Assembly (NCBI RefSeq): GCF_015752205.1
Contig: NZ_JADOVG010000002.1
Location: 329,857-393,856, forward strand
Length of the DNA: 64,000 bases
Origin: Polaromonas sp. CG_9.7
GTDB lineage: Bacteria > Pseudomonadota > Gammaproteobacteria > Burkholderiales > Burkholderiaceae_C
Direction of reading: 5' to 3'
Made by a program: the position numbers and the translations under genes. Numbering within the stretch: the stretch's first letter is position 1; the number at the start of each line of letters is the position of its first letter. The notes under the pieces are model-generated. The model saw only the letters and a list, made by a program, of their open reading frames with translations. It had not been told where the DNA came from and did no database searches. Below are positions 17,051-25,625 of the stretch, piece after piece.

Positions 17051-17431
17051 TCAGTACCGTCCCACGATGGTCGAAAGCGCAAGTATTCGGGTTGCACGGT
17101 TGAGCACCTGCGCTTCAACCCGCAGAAAATTCGGATTGGGCGTGGGTTGCACCCACAAGCGCACTGCCAGGCTGCGGCCGGCTTGTTCGCAAGTGCTGGT
17201 GTTGTCGCCAACTGCTGGCATTTGTCGCGACAGCCGCACATTCACCAGTGCATTTTCAGCGCAAAGATGGGCCAGTAGCAGGTCCGACTGGCGTTCCGAA
17301 TTGCGCATCAGCGAGCCTGTGGCGCGCACGCCAGCAGCCAGCGCGACTGCGACGATACCCAACGCGACCAGTACCTCGATCAGCGTGAAGCCGCGAGCGC
17401 CAGAACGCCGTATCCGGCTGCATAGCATCAT
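17051..17431 (-). CDS. gspI: Type II secretion minor pseudopilin GspI
   Basis: A 126-residue pseudopilin with the processing site ARGFTLIEVLVALGIVAVAL (residues 12-31) and a short C-terminal domain that retains the CAENALVNVRL segment characteristic of GspI. It is part of the GspI-J-K tip complex. Its ATG overlaps the gspH TGA by four bases (17428-17431). The two cysteines (positions 61 and 86) probably form the GspI disulphide. Confidence 0.9.
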   Translation of the reverse strand: MMLCSRIRRSGARGFTLIEVLVALGIVAVALAAGVRATGSLMRNSERQSDLLLAHLCAENALVNVRLSRQMPAVGDNTSTCEQAGRSLAVRLWVQPTPNPNFLRVEAQVLNRATRILALSTIVGRY

Positions 17432-17883
17432 CGGGAACCGTCCGACAGAACCGAAAACGGCCGGATGCCGTCTGTCGCCAGGATCAGGCTGCGCGAAGGG
17501 TCCGAAATGGACACCAGGCGAATTTGCTGCGGTCCGATGATCGGTTCCGGCCCAAGCACCAAGACGTTGGCGACGGCTGCGCGTACGTCCTGGCCCAGCC
17601 AGGTGGACGGAAAACTTGTGCCTTTCGCCAAACCTTCAAAAACAAAGCCTGTGGCGGTGGGTCGCCAGCGCACCGGGTTGGCGGTCATGCGCGATTGCGC
17701 CCTGGCTGAATCCAGCAAAACGGCCAGCCGCTGCGCATCGCGCTCCAGCGCCGTCCCCGACGTGTCGCGCAGCGCCAGCCCGACGCCCGCCGTCGCGATG
17801 GCCATGATCGCCACCACCATCAGCAACTCGATCAGCGTGAACCCGCGATGGCGAATCCGACGCAAAGGCGCACGGTGCGTCAT
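17428..17883 (-). CDS. gspH: Type II secretion minor pseudopilin GspH
   Basis: A 151-residue pseudopilin with RHRGFTLIELLMVVAIMAIATAGVGLALR and a GspH domain (RDAQRLAVLLDSARAQSRMTANPVRWRPTATGFVFEG). ATG 17883 (MTHRAPLRRIRHRGF) gives the usual leader of about ten residues; an alternative in-frame ATG lies at 17913. The frame is open 220 bases upstream, but that part is the long repeat at 17941-18036 and is unlikely to be translated in the native protein. It is separated from gspG by about 157 bases. Confidence 0.88.
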   Translation of the reverse strand: MTHRAPLRRIRHRGFTLIELLMVVAIMAIATAGVGLALRDTSGTALERDAQRLAVLLDSARAQSRMTANPVRWRPTATGFVFEGLAKGTSFPSTWLGQDVRAAVANVLVLGPEPIIGPQQIRLVSISDPSRSLILATDGIRPFSVLSDGSR

Positions 17884-17940
17884 GGCACCGCTTGGAAAGC
17901 GGCGAACCCACATAGCGAAGATCAGAGACGTACCCGCTCG

Positions 17941-18036
17941 AAACCAGCCGGAGCCGTGGAACTGGCTTTGCCAGGTCGCAGGCGCAGCGACCCCCGCGGA
18001 GGGAAGCGAACCACACGCAGTGGGGAGCGTGGGGGC
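17941..18036 (+). repeat. Long intra-operon repeat, copy B (between gspG and gspH)
   Basis: AAACCAGCCGGAGCCGTGGAA, GGTCGCAGGCGCAGCGACC, then GAACCACACGCAGTGGGGAGC and GTGGGGGC, ending four bases from the gspG stop. Same orientation relative to the genes as copy A. Confidence 0.85.
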
Positions 18037-18040
18037 TACT

Positions 18041-18490
18041 TCAATCCCAGCTGCCAATATCGGCATTCTTGCCCTCGCCCCCGGGTTGCCCATCGGCACC
18101 AAAAGACATCACGTCGATTTCGCCCTTGATACCAGGATTCAGATATTGGTAAGGGCGGCCCCAAGGGTCGTTGGGCAGCTTGTCCACATAAGATTTCCAG
18201 TTGAAGGGAATTGGCCCCGTCGTCGGCTTTGCCACCAGCGCCTGCAACCCTTGCTCAGCAGCAGGGTAGCGCTGGTTGTCCAATCGATAAAGCTTGAGCG
18301 CCTGCATCAGATTATTGACGTCGGTTTTGGCGGCTGTGGCGCGCGCATCATCGGCACGGTCCAGTACGTTGGGCACCACCAGCGCTGCCAAGACGCCAAT
18401 GATCACCAGCACCACCATCAGCTCTATCAAGGTGAAGCCTGCGGAAATGCGTCGTCGAAGGGACGCGAATGAAGGTTGTTGTGTAGTCAT
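18041..18490 (-). CDS. gspG: Type II secretion major pseudopilin GspG
   Basis: A 149-residue major pseudopilin: leader MTTQQPSFASLRRRISAG, then FTLIELMVVLVIIGVLAALVVP and the highly conserved GspG domain with DNQRYPAAEQGLQALV, NDPWGRPYQYLNPG and a C-terminal calcium-site sequence (DVMSFGADGQPGGEGKNADIGSW). It polymerises into the pseudopilus. First gene of the minus-strand gsp run; only 26 bases separate its start from the divergent gspC. Confidence 0.95.
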   Translation of the reverse strand: MTTQQPSFASLRRRISAGFTLIELMVVLVIIGVLAALVVPNVLDRADDARATAAKTDVNNLMQALKLYRLDNQRYPAAEQGLQALVAKPTTGPIPFNWKSYVDKLPNDPWGRPYQYLNPGIKGEIDVMSFGADGQPGGEGKNADIGSWD

Positions 18491-18516
18491 ATGGTTGCAT
18501 CAATCATAATCCTGTC

Positions 18517-18969
18517 ATGCAGACAGACGCCTATCGCCTATGGACCACCAGAATTGTGACATTCGCCATCTCCGCATTGGCTGCTGCTAGCGTGGTCTAC
18601 TGGGGTCTGAAAGTCTGGGGTTTGTCTTCGCCAGCCGTGCTTTCATCAACACTGATTGAGCCAATACTCGCTCCCGATTCACAGACAATTGCCCGGGCAT
18701 TTGGAGGCGGAATGGCCACTGCTGCCACGACGTCAACCGCAGCGCCTGCAGCCAGCCGCTATAGTTTGGTTGGCGTGTTGTCAGGACGGATCCAAGCTGG
18801 TGCTGCGCTGATTTCGATTGATGGTCAGGATGCCAAACCGGTTCGCGTGGGTACTTTGGTTGACAACGACATGGTGTTGGAATCTGTAAATGGGCGGCAG
18901 GCGGTGCTGTCTTCGAATACGGAAAATTCGACAAAAGTGGTGCTTGAAATGCCCAAGCTAACCCAGTAA
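18517..18969 (+). CDS. gspC: Type II secretion GspC-like protein without PDZ domain
   Basis: A 150-residue protein with one N-terminal transmembrane helix (about residues 12-32), an Ala/Thr-rich linker and a homology-region domain (YSLVGVLSGRIQAGAALISIDGQDAKPVRVG, about residues 80-112) as in GspC/PulC. It links the GspL/M platform to the secretin. It ends near residue 150 and lacks the C-terminal PDZ domain of longer GspC proteins, a short form common in betaproteobacteria. It is divergent from gspG. Confidence 0.85.
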   Translation: MQTDAYRLWTTRIVTFAISALAAASVVYWGLKVWGLSSPAVLSSTLIEPILAPDSQTIARAFGGGMATAATTSTAAPAASRYSLVGVLSGRIQAGAALISIDGQDAKPVRVGTLVDNDMVLESVNGRQAVLSSNTENSTKVVLEMPKLTQ

Positions 18970-19180
18970 GTTTTCTTTTTCCATAGGCTGGACAGGTAGT
19001 GTTCCGAATTTTCGCTAACTCAAAGCAGAAACAGTCAAGAGAACGTCCGCTGACACTGCTTTTTTAAGTTATTGAGTTTTTGTACAAAGTAGTCACAAAA
19101 TGTGAAGAATATGTACATGCAAGGTTTACACCTTGTAATCATTAAGCGATGATTCTTTCTTTGATAACGCATTGAACATC

Positions 19181-20914
19181 ATGTCTGTTACAGAGACCGT
19201 ACTGAAAAATCCAGTATCCGCGACGTTGCCCGGACTTGGCAGAGCTTTGGTGTCCGCAGGAAAGCTGGGGCAAAAGGCTGCCGAGGATATTTTTTCAAAA
19301 GCGCAAGTCAGTCGAAACAGCTTTATCGCCGAGTTGACAGGATCAGGCGCTGTTTCTGCATTTGACTTGGCGCACATCATGTCGATGTCTTTTGCCGCGC
19401 CTTTGGTAGACATGGACGCTGTTGACATGCTGCATTTGCCCAAGGGCTTGCTCGATACAAAAATCTGCCGATCCTGTCGAATCGTGGTGCTGGGAAAGCG
19501 CAACAACCGGCTCATCGTTGCAACCGCAGACCCGTCTGACCAAAGTGTGGCGGAACAAATTAAATTCTCAACCCAATTGGGCGTTGACTGGATCATTGCA
19601 GAATATGACAAGCTTTCCAGGCTTGTCGACGTTTCTGGGTCCACAGCGTCAGAAGCTGTTGAAAACATCGTTGGCGCGGATTTCGAGTTTGACGATGATC
19701 TCTCGCTGCCGGCTGCTCAGGAAAACGAAGCGAGTGTTTCGGAGGTTGATGACGCGCCGATTGTCAAATTCCTGCAAAAAATGTTGATCGATGCTTTTAA
19801 CATGCGTGCATCCGATCTGCACTTTGAGCCTTTTGAAAATTCTTACCGGGTTCGATTTCGCGTCGATGGCGAGCTGCGTGAAATTTCTTCTCCACCCGTA
19901 GCCATCAAGGAAAAGCTCGCCGCGCGCATCAAGGTGATTTCCAAGCTGGATATTTCCGAGAAACGAGTGCCCCAGGACGGCAAGATGAAGCTCAAGATCG
20001 GGCCCGACCGTGTGATTGACTTCCGGGTCAGCACCTTGCCCACCATGTTTGGCGAAAAAATCGTCATTCGTATTCTGGACCCCAGCAGCGCCAAACTGGG
20101 CATTGACGCATTGGGCTACGAGCCGGAGGAAAAAGAACGCTTGCTGGAAGCGATCAAGCGGCCTTACGGCATGGTGCTGGTGACGGGGCCAACGGGCTCG
20201 GGAAAAACAGTCTCGCTCTATACCTGCCTGAATATACTGAACACTGCCGGCGTGAACATTTCCACGGCTGAAGACCCTGCCGAGATTACCTTGCCCGGGG
20301 TCAACCAGGTCAGCATGAACGAAAAGGCCGGAATGACCTTTCCGGTGGCCTTGAAGGCTTTCCTGCGGCAAGATCCCGACATCATCATGGTCGGTGAAAT
20401 CCGCGATGTCGAAACCGCCGACATCGCCATCAAGGCAGCGCAAACCGGCCATTTGGTGTTGTCTACGCTGCATACCAATGACGCGCCGACGACCCTGACG
20501 CGCATGCGCAACATGGGAATTGCGCCTTTCAACATCGCCTCCAGCGTGATACTTATCACTGCCCAGCGGCTGGCACGGCGCTTGTGCCCGCACTGCAAGG
20601 CGGCTATCGATATTCCGCGCAATGCCTTGCTCCAGGCTGGCTTCAAGGACCATGAGGTCGATGGCTCATGGAAGCCTTTTCATCCAGTGGGTTGCGCCAA
20701 GTGCAACAACGGCTACAAGGGCAGGCTGGGCATTTACCAGGTCATGCCCATTTCCGAAGAAATTCAGCGCATCGTCCTGCGTGACGGCAGTGCCATGGAA
20801 ATCGCGGCCCAGGCTGAAGCTGAAGGCGTGCGAAGTCTGCGCCAGTCCGGATTGTACAAAGTTAAACTGGGAATGACCTCGATGGAAGAGATATTGGGCT
20901 GCACCAATGCCTAG
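19181..20914 (+). CDS. pilB: Type IV pilus assembly ATPase PilB
   Basis: A 577-residue extension ATPase: N-terminal MshEN-type domain (about 30-150), then SDLHFEPFENSYRVRFRVDG, Walker A GPTGSGKTVS (about residue 338), EDPAEITLPG, Walker B RQDPDIIMVGEIRD, HLVLSTLHTNDAPTT and a zinc tetracysteine (CPHC ... CAKC, about 30 residues apart). It drives polymerisation of type IV pilin. ATG 19181 is preferred to the TTG nine bases upstream. There is no pilT or pilin gene here. The 211 bases before it are AT-rich and probably hold its promoter. Confidence 0.93.
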   Translation: MSVTETVLKNPVSATLPGLGRALVSAGKLGQKAAEDIFSKAQVSRNSFIAELTGSGAVSAFDLAHIMSMSFAAPLVDMDAVDMLHLPKGLLDTKICRSCRIVVLGKRNNRLIVATADPSDQSVAEQIKFSTQLGVDWIIAEYDKLSRLVDVSGSTASEAVENIVGADFEFDDDLSLPAAQENEASVSEVDDAPIVKFLQKMLIDAFNMRASDLHFEPFENSYRVRFRVDGELREISSPPVAIKEKLAARIKVISKLDISEKRVPQDGKMKLKIGPDRVIDFRVSTLPTMFGEKIVIRILDPSSAKLGIDALGYEPEEKERLLEAIKRPYGMVLVTGPTGSGKTVSLYTCLNILNTAGVNISTAEDPAEITLPGVNQVSMNEKAGMTFPVALKAFLRQDPDIIMVGEIRDVETADIAIKAAQTGHLVLSTLHTNDAPTTLTRMRNMGIAPFNIASSVILITAQRLARRLCPHCKAAIDIPRNALLQAGFKDHEVDGSWKPFHPVGCAKCNNGYKGRLGIYQVMPISEEIQRIVLRDGSAMEIAAQAEAEGVRSLRQSGLYKVKLGMTSMEEILGCTNA

Positions 20915-20999
20915 CTTCGTGCGTGGCTTAGACACGACAAGTGCATCTGACAAGATAGACCGAACGGCTCGAAGGCCGTCCACACAAAAATAAGGCTTT

Positions 21000-22217
21000 A
21001 TGGCAACCGCATTGTCCAAAGATATCAAGGAATTTGTTTTTGAGTGGGAAGGCAAAGACCGAGGCGGCAAACAGGTTCGTGGCGAAGTCCGTGCTGTAGG
21101 CGAAAACCAGGTCAAGGTATCGCTGCGCAGACAAGGGGTGATGGCAACCAAGATTAAAAAGCGCCGCATGCGTTCGGGCAAGGCCATCAAGCCGCGTGAT
21201 ATTGCAATCTTTACGCGCCAGCTCGCCACGATGATGAAGGCCGGCGTGCCACTGTTGCAGTCTTTCGACATCGTGGGTCGCGGTAATCCCAACGGCAGCG
21301 TAACCAAATTATTGAACGACGTGCGTACTGATGTTGAAACCGGAACCTCCCTGAGCAGTGCTTTCCGCAAGTACCCGATGTACTTCAATGCGCTTTACTG
21401 CAACCTTGTCGAGGCTGGCGAAGCGGCTGGTATTCTGGAGTCGCTGCTTGATCGACTGGCGGTTTACATGGAAAAAACCGAGGCCATCAAGTCAAAAATC
21501 AAGTCGGCGTTAATGTATCCGGCTTCCGTCGTGGTCGTGGCTTTCGTGGTGGTTGCCGTGATCATGATTTTTGTGATCCCTGCGTTCAAGGAAGTCTTTT
21601 CATCTTTTGGCGCCGATTTGCCAGCGCCAACGCTCATCGTAATGGCCATCAGTGAATTTTTTGTTGCCTACTGGTGGTTGATTTTTGGCGGCGTCGGCGG
21701 CGCCATATATTTTTTCCTCCAAGCCTGGAAACGCAGTGAAAAAATGCAGAAGGTCATGGACCGTCTGCTGCTGAAGCTGCCGGTATTTGGAACCTTGATC
21801 GAAAAATCCGTCATTGCTCGCTGGACGCGTACCCTGTCCACCATGTTCGCTGCCGGTGTTCCACTGGTCGAAGCGCTCGACTCGGTGGGCGGCGCATCGG
21901 GAAATTCGCTCTACGCAGACGCCACCGAGAAAATTCAGCAGGAAGTCTCGACCGGCACCAGCCTGACCGCCGCCATGACCAATGCCAACCTGTTTCCCAC
22001 CATGGTGTTGCAAATGTGCGCCATTGGAGAGGAATCGGGCTCGGTAGACCACATGCTTGGCAAGGCTGCCGATTTTTACGAAGCCGAAGTTGACGAAATG
22101 GTTGCTGGCTTGTCCAGCCTGATGGAGCCCATCATCATTGTGTTTCTGGGGACCCTGATTGGCGGAATCGTGGTGTCCATGTACCTGCCGATCTTCAAAT
22201 TGGGCCAGGTCGTTTGA
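21000..22217 (+). CDS. pilC: Type IV pilus inner-membrane protein PilC
   Basis: A 405-residue T2SSF-family protein with two repeated cytoplasmic domains (about residues 70-195 and 275-395; each with a FxRxLxxxxxAGVPL start: FTRQLATMMKAGVPLLQSFD and WTRTLSTMFAAGVPLVEALD) and three membrane segments. It anchors PilB at the membrane and is paralogous to GspF at 7747. It follows pilB by 85 bases and overlaps pilD by one base. Confidence 0.93.
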   Translation: MATALSKDIKEFVFEWEGKDRGGKQVRGEVRAVGENQVKVSLRRQGVMATKIKKRRMRSGKAIKPRDIAIFTRQLATMMKAGVPLLQSFDIVGRGNPNGSVTKLLNDVRTDVETGTSLSSAFRKYPMYFNALYCNLVEAGEAAGILESLLDRLAVYMEKTEAIKSKIKSALMYPASVVVVAFVVVAVIMIFVIPAFKEVFSSFGADLPAPTLIVMAISEFFVAYWWLIFGGVGGAIYFFLQAWKRSEKMQKVMDRLLLKLPVFGTLIEKSVIARWTRTLSTMFAAGVPLVEALDSVGGASGNSLYADATEKIQQEVSTGTSLTAAMTNANLFPTMVLQMCAIGEESGSVDHMLGKAADFYEAEVDEMVAGLSSLMEPIIIVFLGTLIGGIVVSMYLPIFKLGQVV

Positions 22218-23074
22218 TGTTGTTGGCAACTGACATGGATCCCGGTTTCATCGCAGCGCTTGCGCTAATTCTGGGCCTGCTCATTGGTAGCTTTCTGAAT
22301 GTGGTCATCTACCGGGTTCCCAAGATGATGGAGTACCAGTGGGCAGCCGAATGTGCCGAGCTGAATAGCGTTACAGCGCAGCCGGCAGAAAAGTTCAACC
22401 TGCTGACGCCGCGTTCACGCTGCTCAAGTTGCGGTCATTTGATCCGCTGGTATGAAAACATTCCCGTGCTCAGCTATGTTTTTCTTCGCGGCAAGTGTTC
22501 AACTTGCCGTGTGCCTTACGGGATTCGGTATCCACTGACAGAGGCCGTCACAGGTGGCCTGTTTTTCTTTTGTGCATGGCGCTGGGGCTGGACGATGACG
22601 GCACTGGTCTGGTGCGGATTTTCGGCCGCGCTGCTGGCGCTCGCAGTGATTGACTGGGACACAACCCTGTTGCCTGACGACATCACTTTGCCCTTGCTGT
22701 GGGCGGGACTGATAGCGGCAGCACTGCAGTGGAATCCGGCCGTTGATCTGACTTCAGCATTGTGGGGCGTGGTCGCTGGCTATCTTTCATTGTGGGGGGT
22801 GTACTGGGCCTTCAAGCTGGCCACCGGCAAGGAAGGCATGGGTTACGGCGACTTCAAGCTGTTTGCCGCGCTTGGGGCCTGGTTTGGCTGGACAGCGTTG
22901 GTGCCCATGATCCTGATGGCTTCGGTGATTGGTGCGATGGTCGGCATCGGGATGAAATATTCAAGCGGCCTGCGCGAAGGAGGCTATGTGCCCTTCGGTC
23001 CTTTTCTGGCCGGGGCTGGCTTTACCGCGATGATTTCCGGTCCCCAGTCGATTCTTCAGTTCATTGGTTTGTAA
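22217..23074 (+). CDS. pilD: Prepilin peptidase / N-methyltransferase PilD
   Basis: A 285-residue polytopic aspartic protease. Visible are the N-terminal GSFLNVVIYRVP, the zinc tetracysteine CSSC...CSTC in the methylase loop (about residues 72-100), and both catalytic aspartates in DWDTTLLPD and GMGYGDFKLFAALGAW. It cleaves the Gly-Phe site of type IV prepilins and methylates the new Phe; being the only such enzyme seen, it should also process GspG-K. ATG 22217 overlaps the pilC TGA by one base. Confidence 0.95.
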   Translation: MLLATDMDPGFIAALALILGLLIGSFLNVVIYRVPKMMEYQWAAECAELNSVTAQPAEKFNLLTPRSRCSSCGHLIRWYENIPVLSYVFLRGKCSTCRVPYGIRYPLTEAVTGGLFFFCAWRWGWTMTALVWCGFSAALLALAVIDWDTTLLPDDITLPLLWAGLIAAALQWNPAVDLTSALWGVVAGYLSLWGVYWAFKLATGKEGMGYGDFKLFAALGAWFGWTALVPMILMASVIGAMVGIGMKYSSGLREGGYVPFGPFLAGAGFTAMISGPQSILQFIGL

Positions 23075-23077
23075 GCC

Positions 23078-23689
23078 ATGCATCCGGGGGTCCAGCGTAT
23101 AGGCCTGACAGGCGGCATCGGAAGCGGCAAAAGCACGGTGGCGCGCGTGCTGGTGGCGTGCGGCGCCGCACTGATTGATGCCGATGCAATTTCCCGGCAG
23201 TTGACCGCGTCCGGAGGGGCTGCCATCAATGTGTTGGCAAAGCAGTTCGGGCCGTACATCATCACCGAAGAGGGCGCAATGGACCGGGAGCGGATGCGCC
23301 AGCTTGCTTTCAGCGACCCCGCGATCAAAGGGCAGCTCGAAGCCATCATTCACCCGTTGGTAGGCCAGGAATCCATCCGCCAAGCCAACGCAGCTGTGCA
23401 AGCTGGCCGCCTCTGCATCATTTTCGATATCCCTTTGCTGGTCGAGTCAGGGCATTGGCGCCAGCAGCTCGACCATGTGCTGGTGGTTGACTGCACGCAA
23501 GAAACGCAAATTTCTCGTGTCATGGCCAGAAACGCCATGTCGCGTGAAATGGTGGTAAAAATCATCGCTGGCCAGGCCAGTCGTGCGCAGCGGCTGGCAG
23601 CAGCTGATGCCTGTATTTGTAACGACAACTTGTCGTTGGAAGCACTTGAGCTGCAAGTGCGTGAGCTGGCTCGCAGCTTACGGCTATGA
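23078..23689 (+). CDS. coaE: Dephospho-CoA kinase
   Basis: A 203-residue kinase of the final CoA biosynthesis step, ATP-dependent 3'-phosphorylation of dephospho-CoA. P-loop GLTGGIGSGKSTVARVL (residues 9-25), DADAISRQL (substrate-binding Asp/Arg), HPLV and the FDIPLLVESG motif are all present, at the standard length. It lies three bases after pilD, as in many proteobacteria where pilD-coaE-zapD-yacG are linked. Confidence 0.95.
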   Translation: MHPGVQRIGLTGGIGSGKSTVARVLVACGAALIDADAISRQLTASGGAAINVLAKQFGPYIITEEGAMDRERMRQLAFSDPAIKGQLEAIIHPLVGQESIRQANAAVQAGRLCIIFDIPLLVESGHWRQQLDHVLVVDCTQETQISRVMARNAMSREMVVKIIAGQASRAQRLAAADACICNDNLSLEALELQVRELARSLRL

Positions 23690-23726
23690 TGACAAAACAT
23701 CTACTGAAGCCAGGAAAACCAGTTCC

Positions 23727-24482
23727 GTGATTCTTTACGAGCATCCCTTTAACGAACGTATACGTACCTACCTGAGGCTCGAGCACCTGTTTTTGCGCCT
23801 GGCTGAACTGATCAAACGGGAAAGCCCGATTGACCATCACCATGCTTTGGCAACCATTTTTGAAATCATGGATGTCGGCGCGCGGGCCGACCTGAAAACC
23901 GATGTGCTCAAGGACATCGAAAAACAGAAACATGTGCTCAACGGCTACCGTGGCAACCCGGTCATCTCCGAGAGGGTGCTTGACGACATTACCGCCGAGC
24001 TCGAAGCCTGTTTTTCCAGCATGAATGAACTTTCTGGCAAGGTTGGCCAGTCATTGACGGAAAATGAATGGTTGATGAGCATTCGCAGCCGGGTTGGTAT
24101 TCCAGGTGGCACCTGCGAATTCGACTTGCCGGCCTACCACGCCTGGCAGCACCTTGGCGCCAACGTTCGCCAGCATGACCTGCAGCGCTGGGTGCTGCCG
24201 TTGGTGCCGCTGGCCGAAGCGCTTAACCTGTTGCTCAGGCTAGTGCGCGATTCGGGGGCGCCGCAAAAGGTGATGGCACCGGCAGGTCAATACCAGCAAA
24301 TGCTGCCGCAGGGACGAAATTTCCAGTTGCTTCGGCTGCGGCTGCATTCGGGCGCTACCGTGATTCCTGAAATCAGCTGCAACCGCCTGATGGTGTCGGT
24401 GCGTTTCATGTCCCATGACAACGACGGTCGCCAGCAAGCCAGTACTCAGGAAACCGTGTTTGACCTGACTTTGTGCACCTGA
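23727..24482 (+). CDS. zapD: Cell division protein ZapD
   Basis: A 251-residue DUF1342 protein that cross-links FtsZ filaments at the division site. Recognised from [20 protein letters not shown] at the N-terminus, [13 protein letters not shown] in the middle and the C-terminal beta domain ending ETVFDLTLC. The start is GTG 23727 (VILYEHPF), matching the family's N-terminus; upstream in-frame codons fall inside coaE. It precedes yacG, its usual neighbour. Confidence 0.93.
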   Translation: MILYEHPFNERIRTYLRLEHLFLRLAELIKRESPIDHHHALATIFEIMDVGARADLKTDVLKDIEKQKHVLNGYRGNPVISERVLDDITAELEACFSSMNELSGKVGQSLTENEWLMSIRSRVGIPGGTCEFDLPAYHAWQHLGANVRQHDLQRWVLPLVPLAEALNLLLRLVRDSGAPQKVMAPAGQYQQMLPQGRNFQLLRLRLHSGATVIPEISCNRLMVSVRFMSHDNDGRQQASTQETVFDLTLCT

Positions 24483-24541
24483 GCCAGACCGGACTGAATG
24501 CGCAGCGCCACTTTCATCCTCACTCGAATGTTTTTCTCCCT

Positions 24542-24748
24542 ATGAAAAAAGATCCTTCCACTGTGCGGCAGGTAACGTGCCCCGGCTGTGGCGGTCCCAG
24601 TATTTATGCGCTTAGCAACCCTTTTCGTCCCTTTTGCAGTGAGCGCTGCAAAAATATCGACATGGGGGCATGGGCAAGCGAAGATTTCCGTTTGCCCGCT
24701 GACACGCCGCCTGATGACGCCCTTTATGGTGATCCAAAGCTGCATTGA
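24542..24748 (+). CDS. yacG: DNA gyrase inhibitor / zinc-binding protein YacG
   Basis: A 68-residue zinc-ribbon protein: CPGCGG (residues 13-18) and [22 protein letters not shown] supply the four zinc cysteines. In E. coli YacG binds GyrB and blocks DNA binding. ATG 24542 ([11 protein letters not shown]) is the family start. It follows zapD by 59 bases. Confidence 0.92.
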   Translation: MKKDPSTVRQVTCPGCGGPSIYALSNPFRPFCSERCKNIDMGAWASEDFRLPADTPPDDALYGDPKLH

Positions 24749-24821
24749 GACTTCGCCTGCCTTTCATTCAGGCAGGACAACGGGACTGAGTGCGTAAATG
24801 GGCAGAAACAGGAAGATAAAA

Positions 24822-25085
24822 ATGAAAAATAGCGTAGTCAAGCCATTCTGGGCTGCCATGTTCATGAGCGCCATGCTGATAGTCAGCGCGCATGCCAGTG
24901 CGTCATCTACAACTTCTGGCGACAAGCCGACGACGCCCGTCAAAAAGAAGAAAAAAGCAGCTTCCAGCGGCCAGGTCCGGTTCTTGCCGGGTTCCGCTGA
25001 AATGCCGAAGGATCGAATCAGCCGCCTGAAACGTGAATGCCAAGGGCAAGTCAATGCCGGCGCCTGCGCAGGCTATACACGCTGA
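24822..25085 (+). CDS. Small exported basic protein of unknown function
   Basis: This 87-residue protein has a hydrophobic signal segment (KPFWAAMFMSAMLIVSAHASA, cleavage near residue 25), a Lys-rich stretch (VKKKKKAA) and a C-terminal motif MPKDRISRLKRECQGQVNAGACAGYTR with two cysteines. I do not recognise a domain. The AGGAAG site before ATG 24822 supports this start over an ATG 24 bases upstream. It is convergent with grxD, from which it is separated by a terminator hairpin. Confidence 0.65.
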   Translation: MKNSVVKPFWAAMFMSAMLIVSAHASASSTTSGDKPTTPVKKKKKAASSGQVRFLPGSAEMPKDRISRLKRECQGQVNAGACAGYTR

Positions 25086-25095
25086 AGCAGAAACG

Positions 25096-25116
25096 AAAAA
25101 CGCCCGCATCGCGGGC
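25096..25116 (-). terminator. Terminator of grxD
   Basis: GCCCGC and GCGGGC form a 6-bp GC stem with a 3-base loop; on the minus strand it is followed by GTTTTTCG, the pattern of an intrinsic terminator. Confidence 0.7.
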
Positions 25117-25140
25117 ATTGCAGGCTGGGGCCGCTTCGCT

Positions 25141-25470
25141 TCAGTCTTTGGGTGCGCCCAGCATTTCCTGAAGCTCGCCGTTCTCGTACATCTCCATCAT
25201 GATGTCGGAGCCGCCCACGAACTCGCCCTTGACATACAACTGGGGAATGGTCGGCCAGTTGCTGTAAGTCTTGATGCCGTTGCGGATGCCTTCGTCTTCC
25301 AGCACATTGACTGTGGCTGGCTTGCTAACGCCGCAGGCCTTGAGCACCTGGATAGCGCGGCCGGAAAAACCGCACATTGGAAACTGGGACGTGCCCTTCA
25401 TGAAAAGAACCACGTCGCTTGATTTGACAATCTGCTCAATGCGTTGCTGGGTCGGGTCGTTAGAGCTCAT
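25141..25470 (-). CDS. grxD: Monothiol glutaredoxin GrxD
   Basis: A 109-residue CGFS-type glutaredoxin (active site CGFS near residue 33, preceded by MKGTSQFPM; TIPQLYVKGEFVGGSDI binds glutathione). These proteins carry and transfer [2Fe-2S] clusters in the cytoplasm. MSSNDPTQQRIEQIV at ATG 25470 is the conserved start. It is followed by an intrinsic terminator and preceded by prmC, 155 bases upstream. Confidence 0.95.
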   Translation of the reverse strand: MSSNDPTQQRIEQIVKSSDVVLFMKGTSQFPMCGFSGRAIQVLKACGVSKPATVNVLEDEGIRNGIKTYSNWPTIPQLYVKGEFVGGSDIMMEMYENGELQEMLGAPKD

Positions 25471-25625
25471 GTTGAAATCCTTCAGTTGAAAAGGCCTTGC
25501 CAGGCCGTGAGGTCGGTAACCGGCCAAGAGACCGGAGCGTTGAATGCGTGGAGCTTGAATAAAGCCATTCCAAAAATGGATTATCGCTGCCTGCCAGATG
25601 CCGCGCACCTGTCAGGGATTGTTCG

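Noticed and set aside
17884..18102. N-terminal extension of GspH
   Set aside because: The open frame upstream of ATG 17883 is the long repeat; the pseudopilin leader would be far too long.
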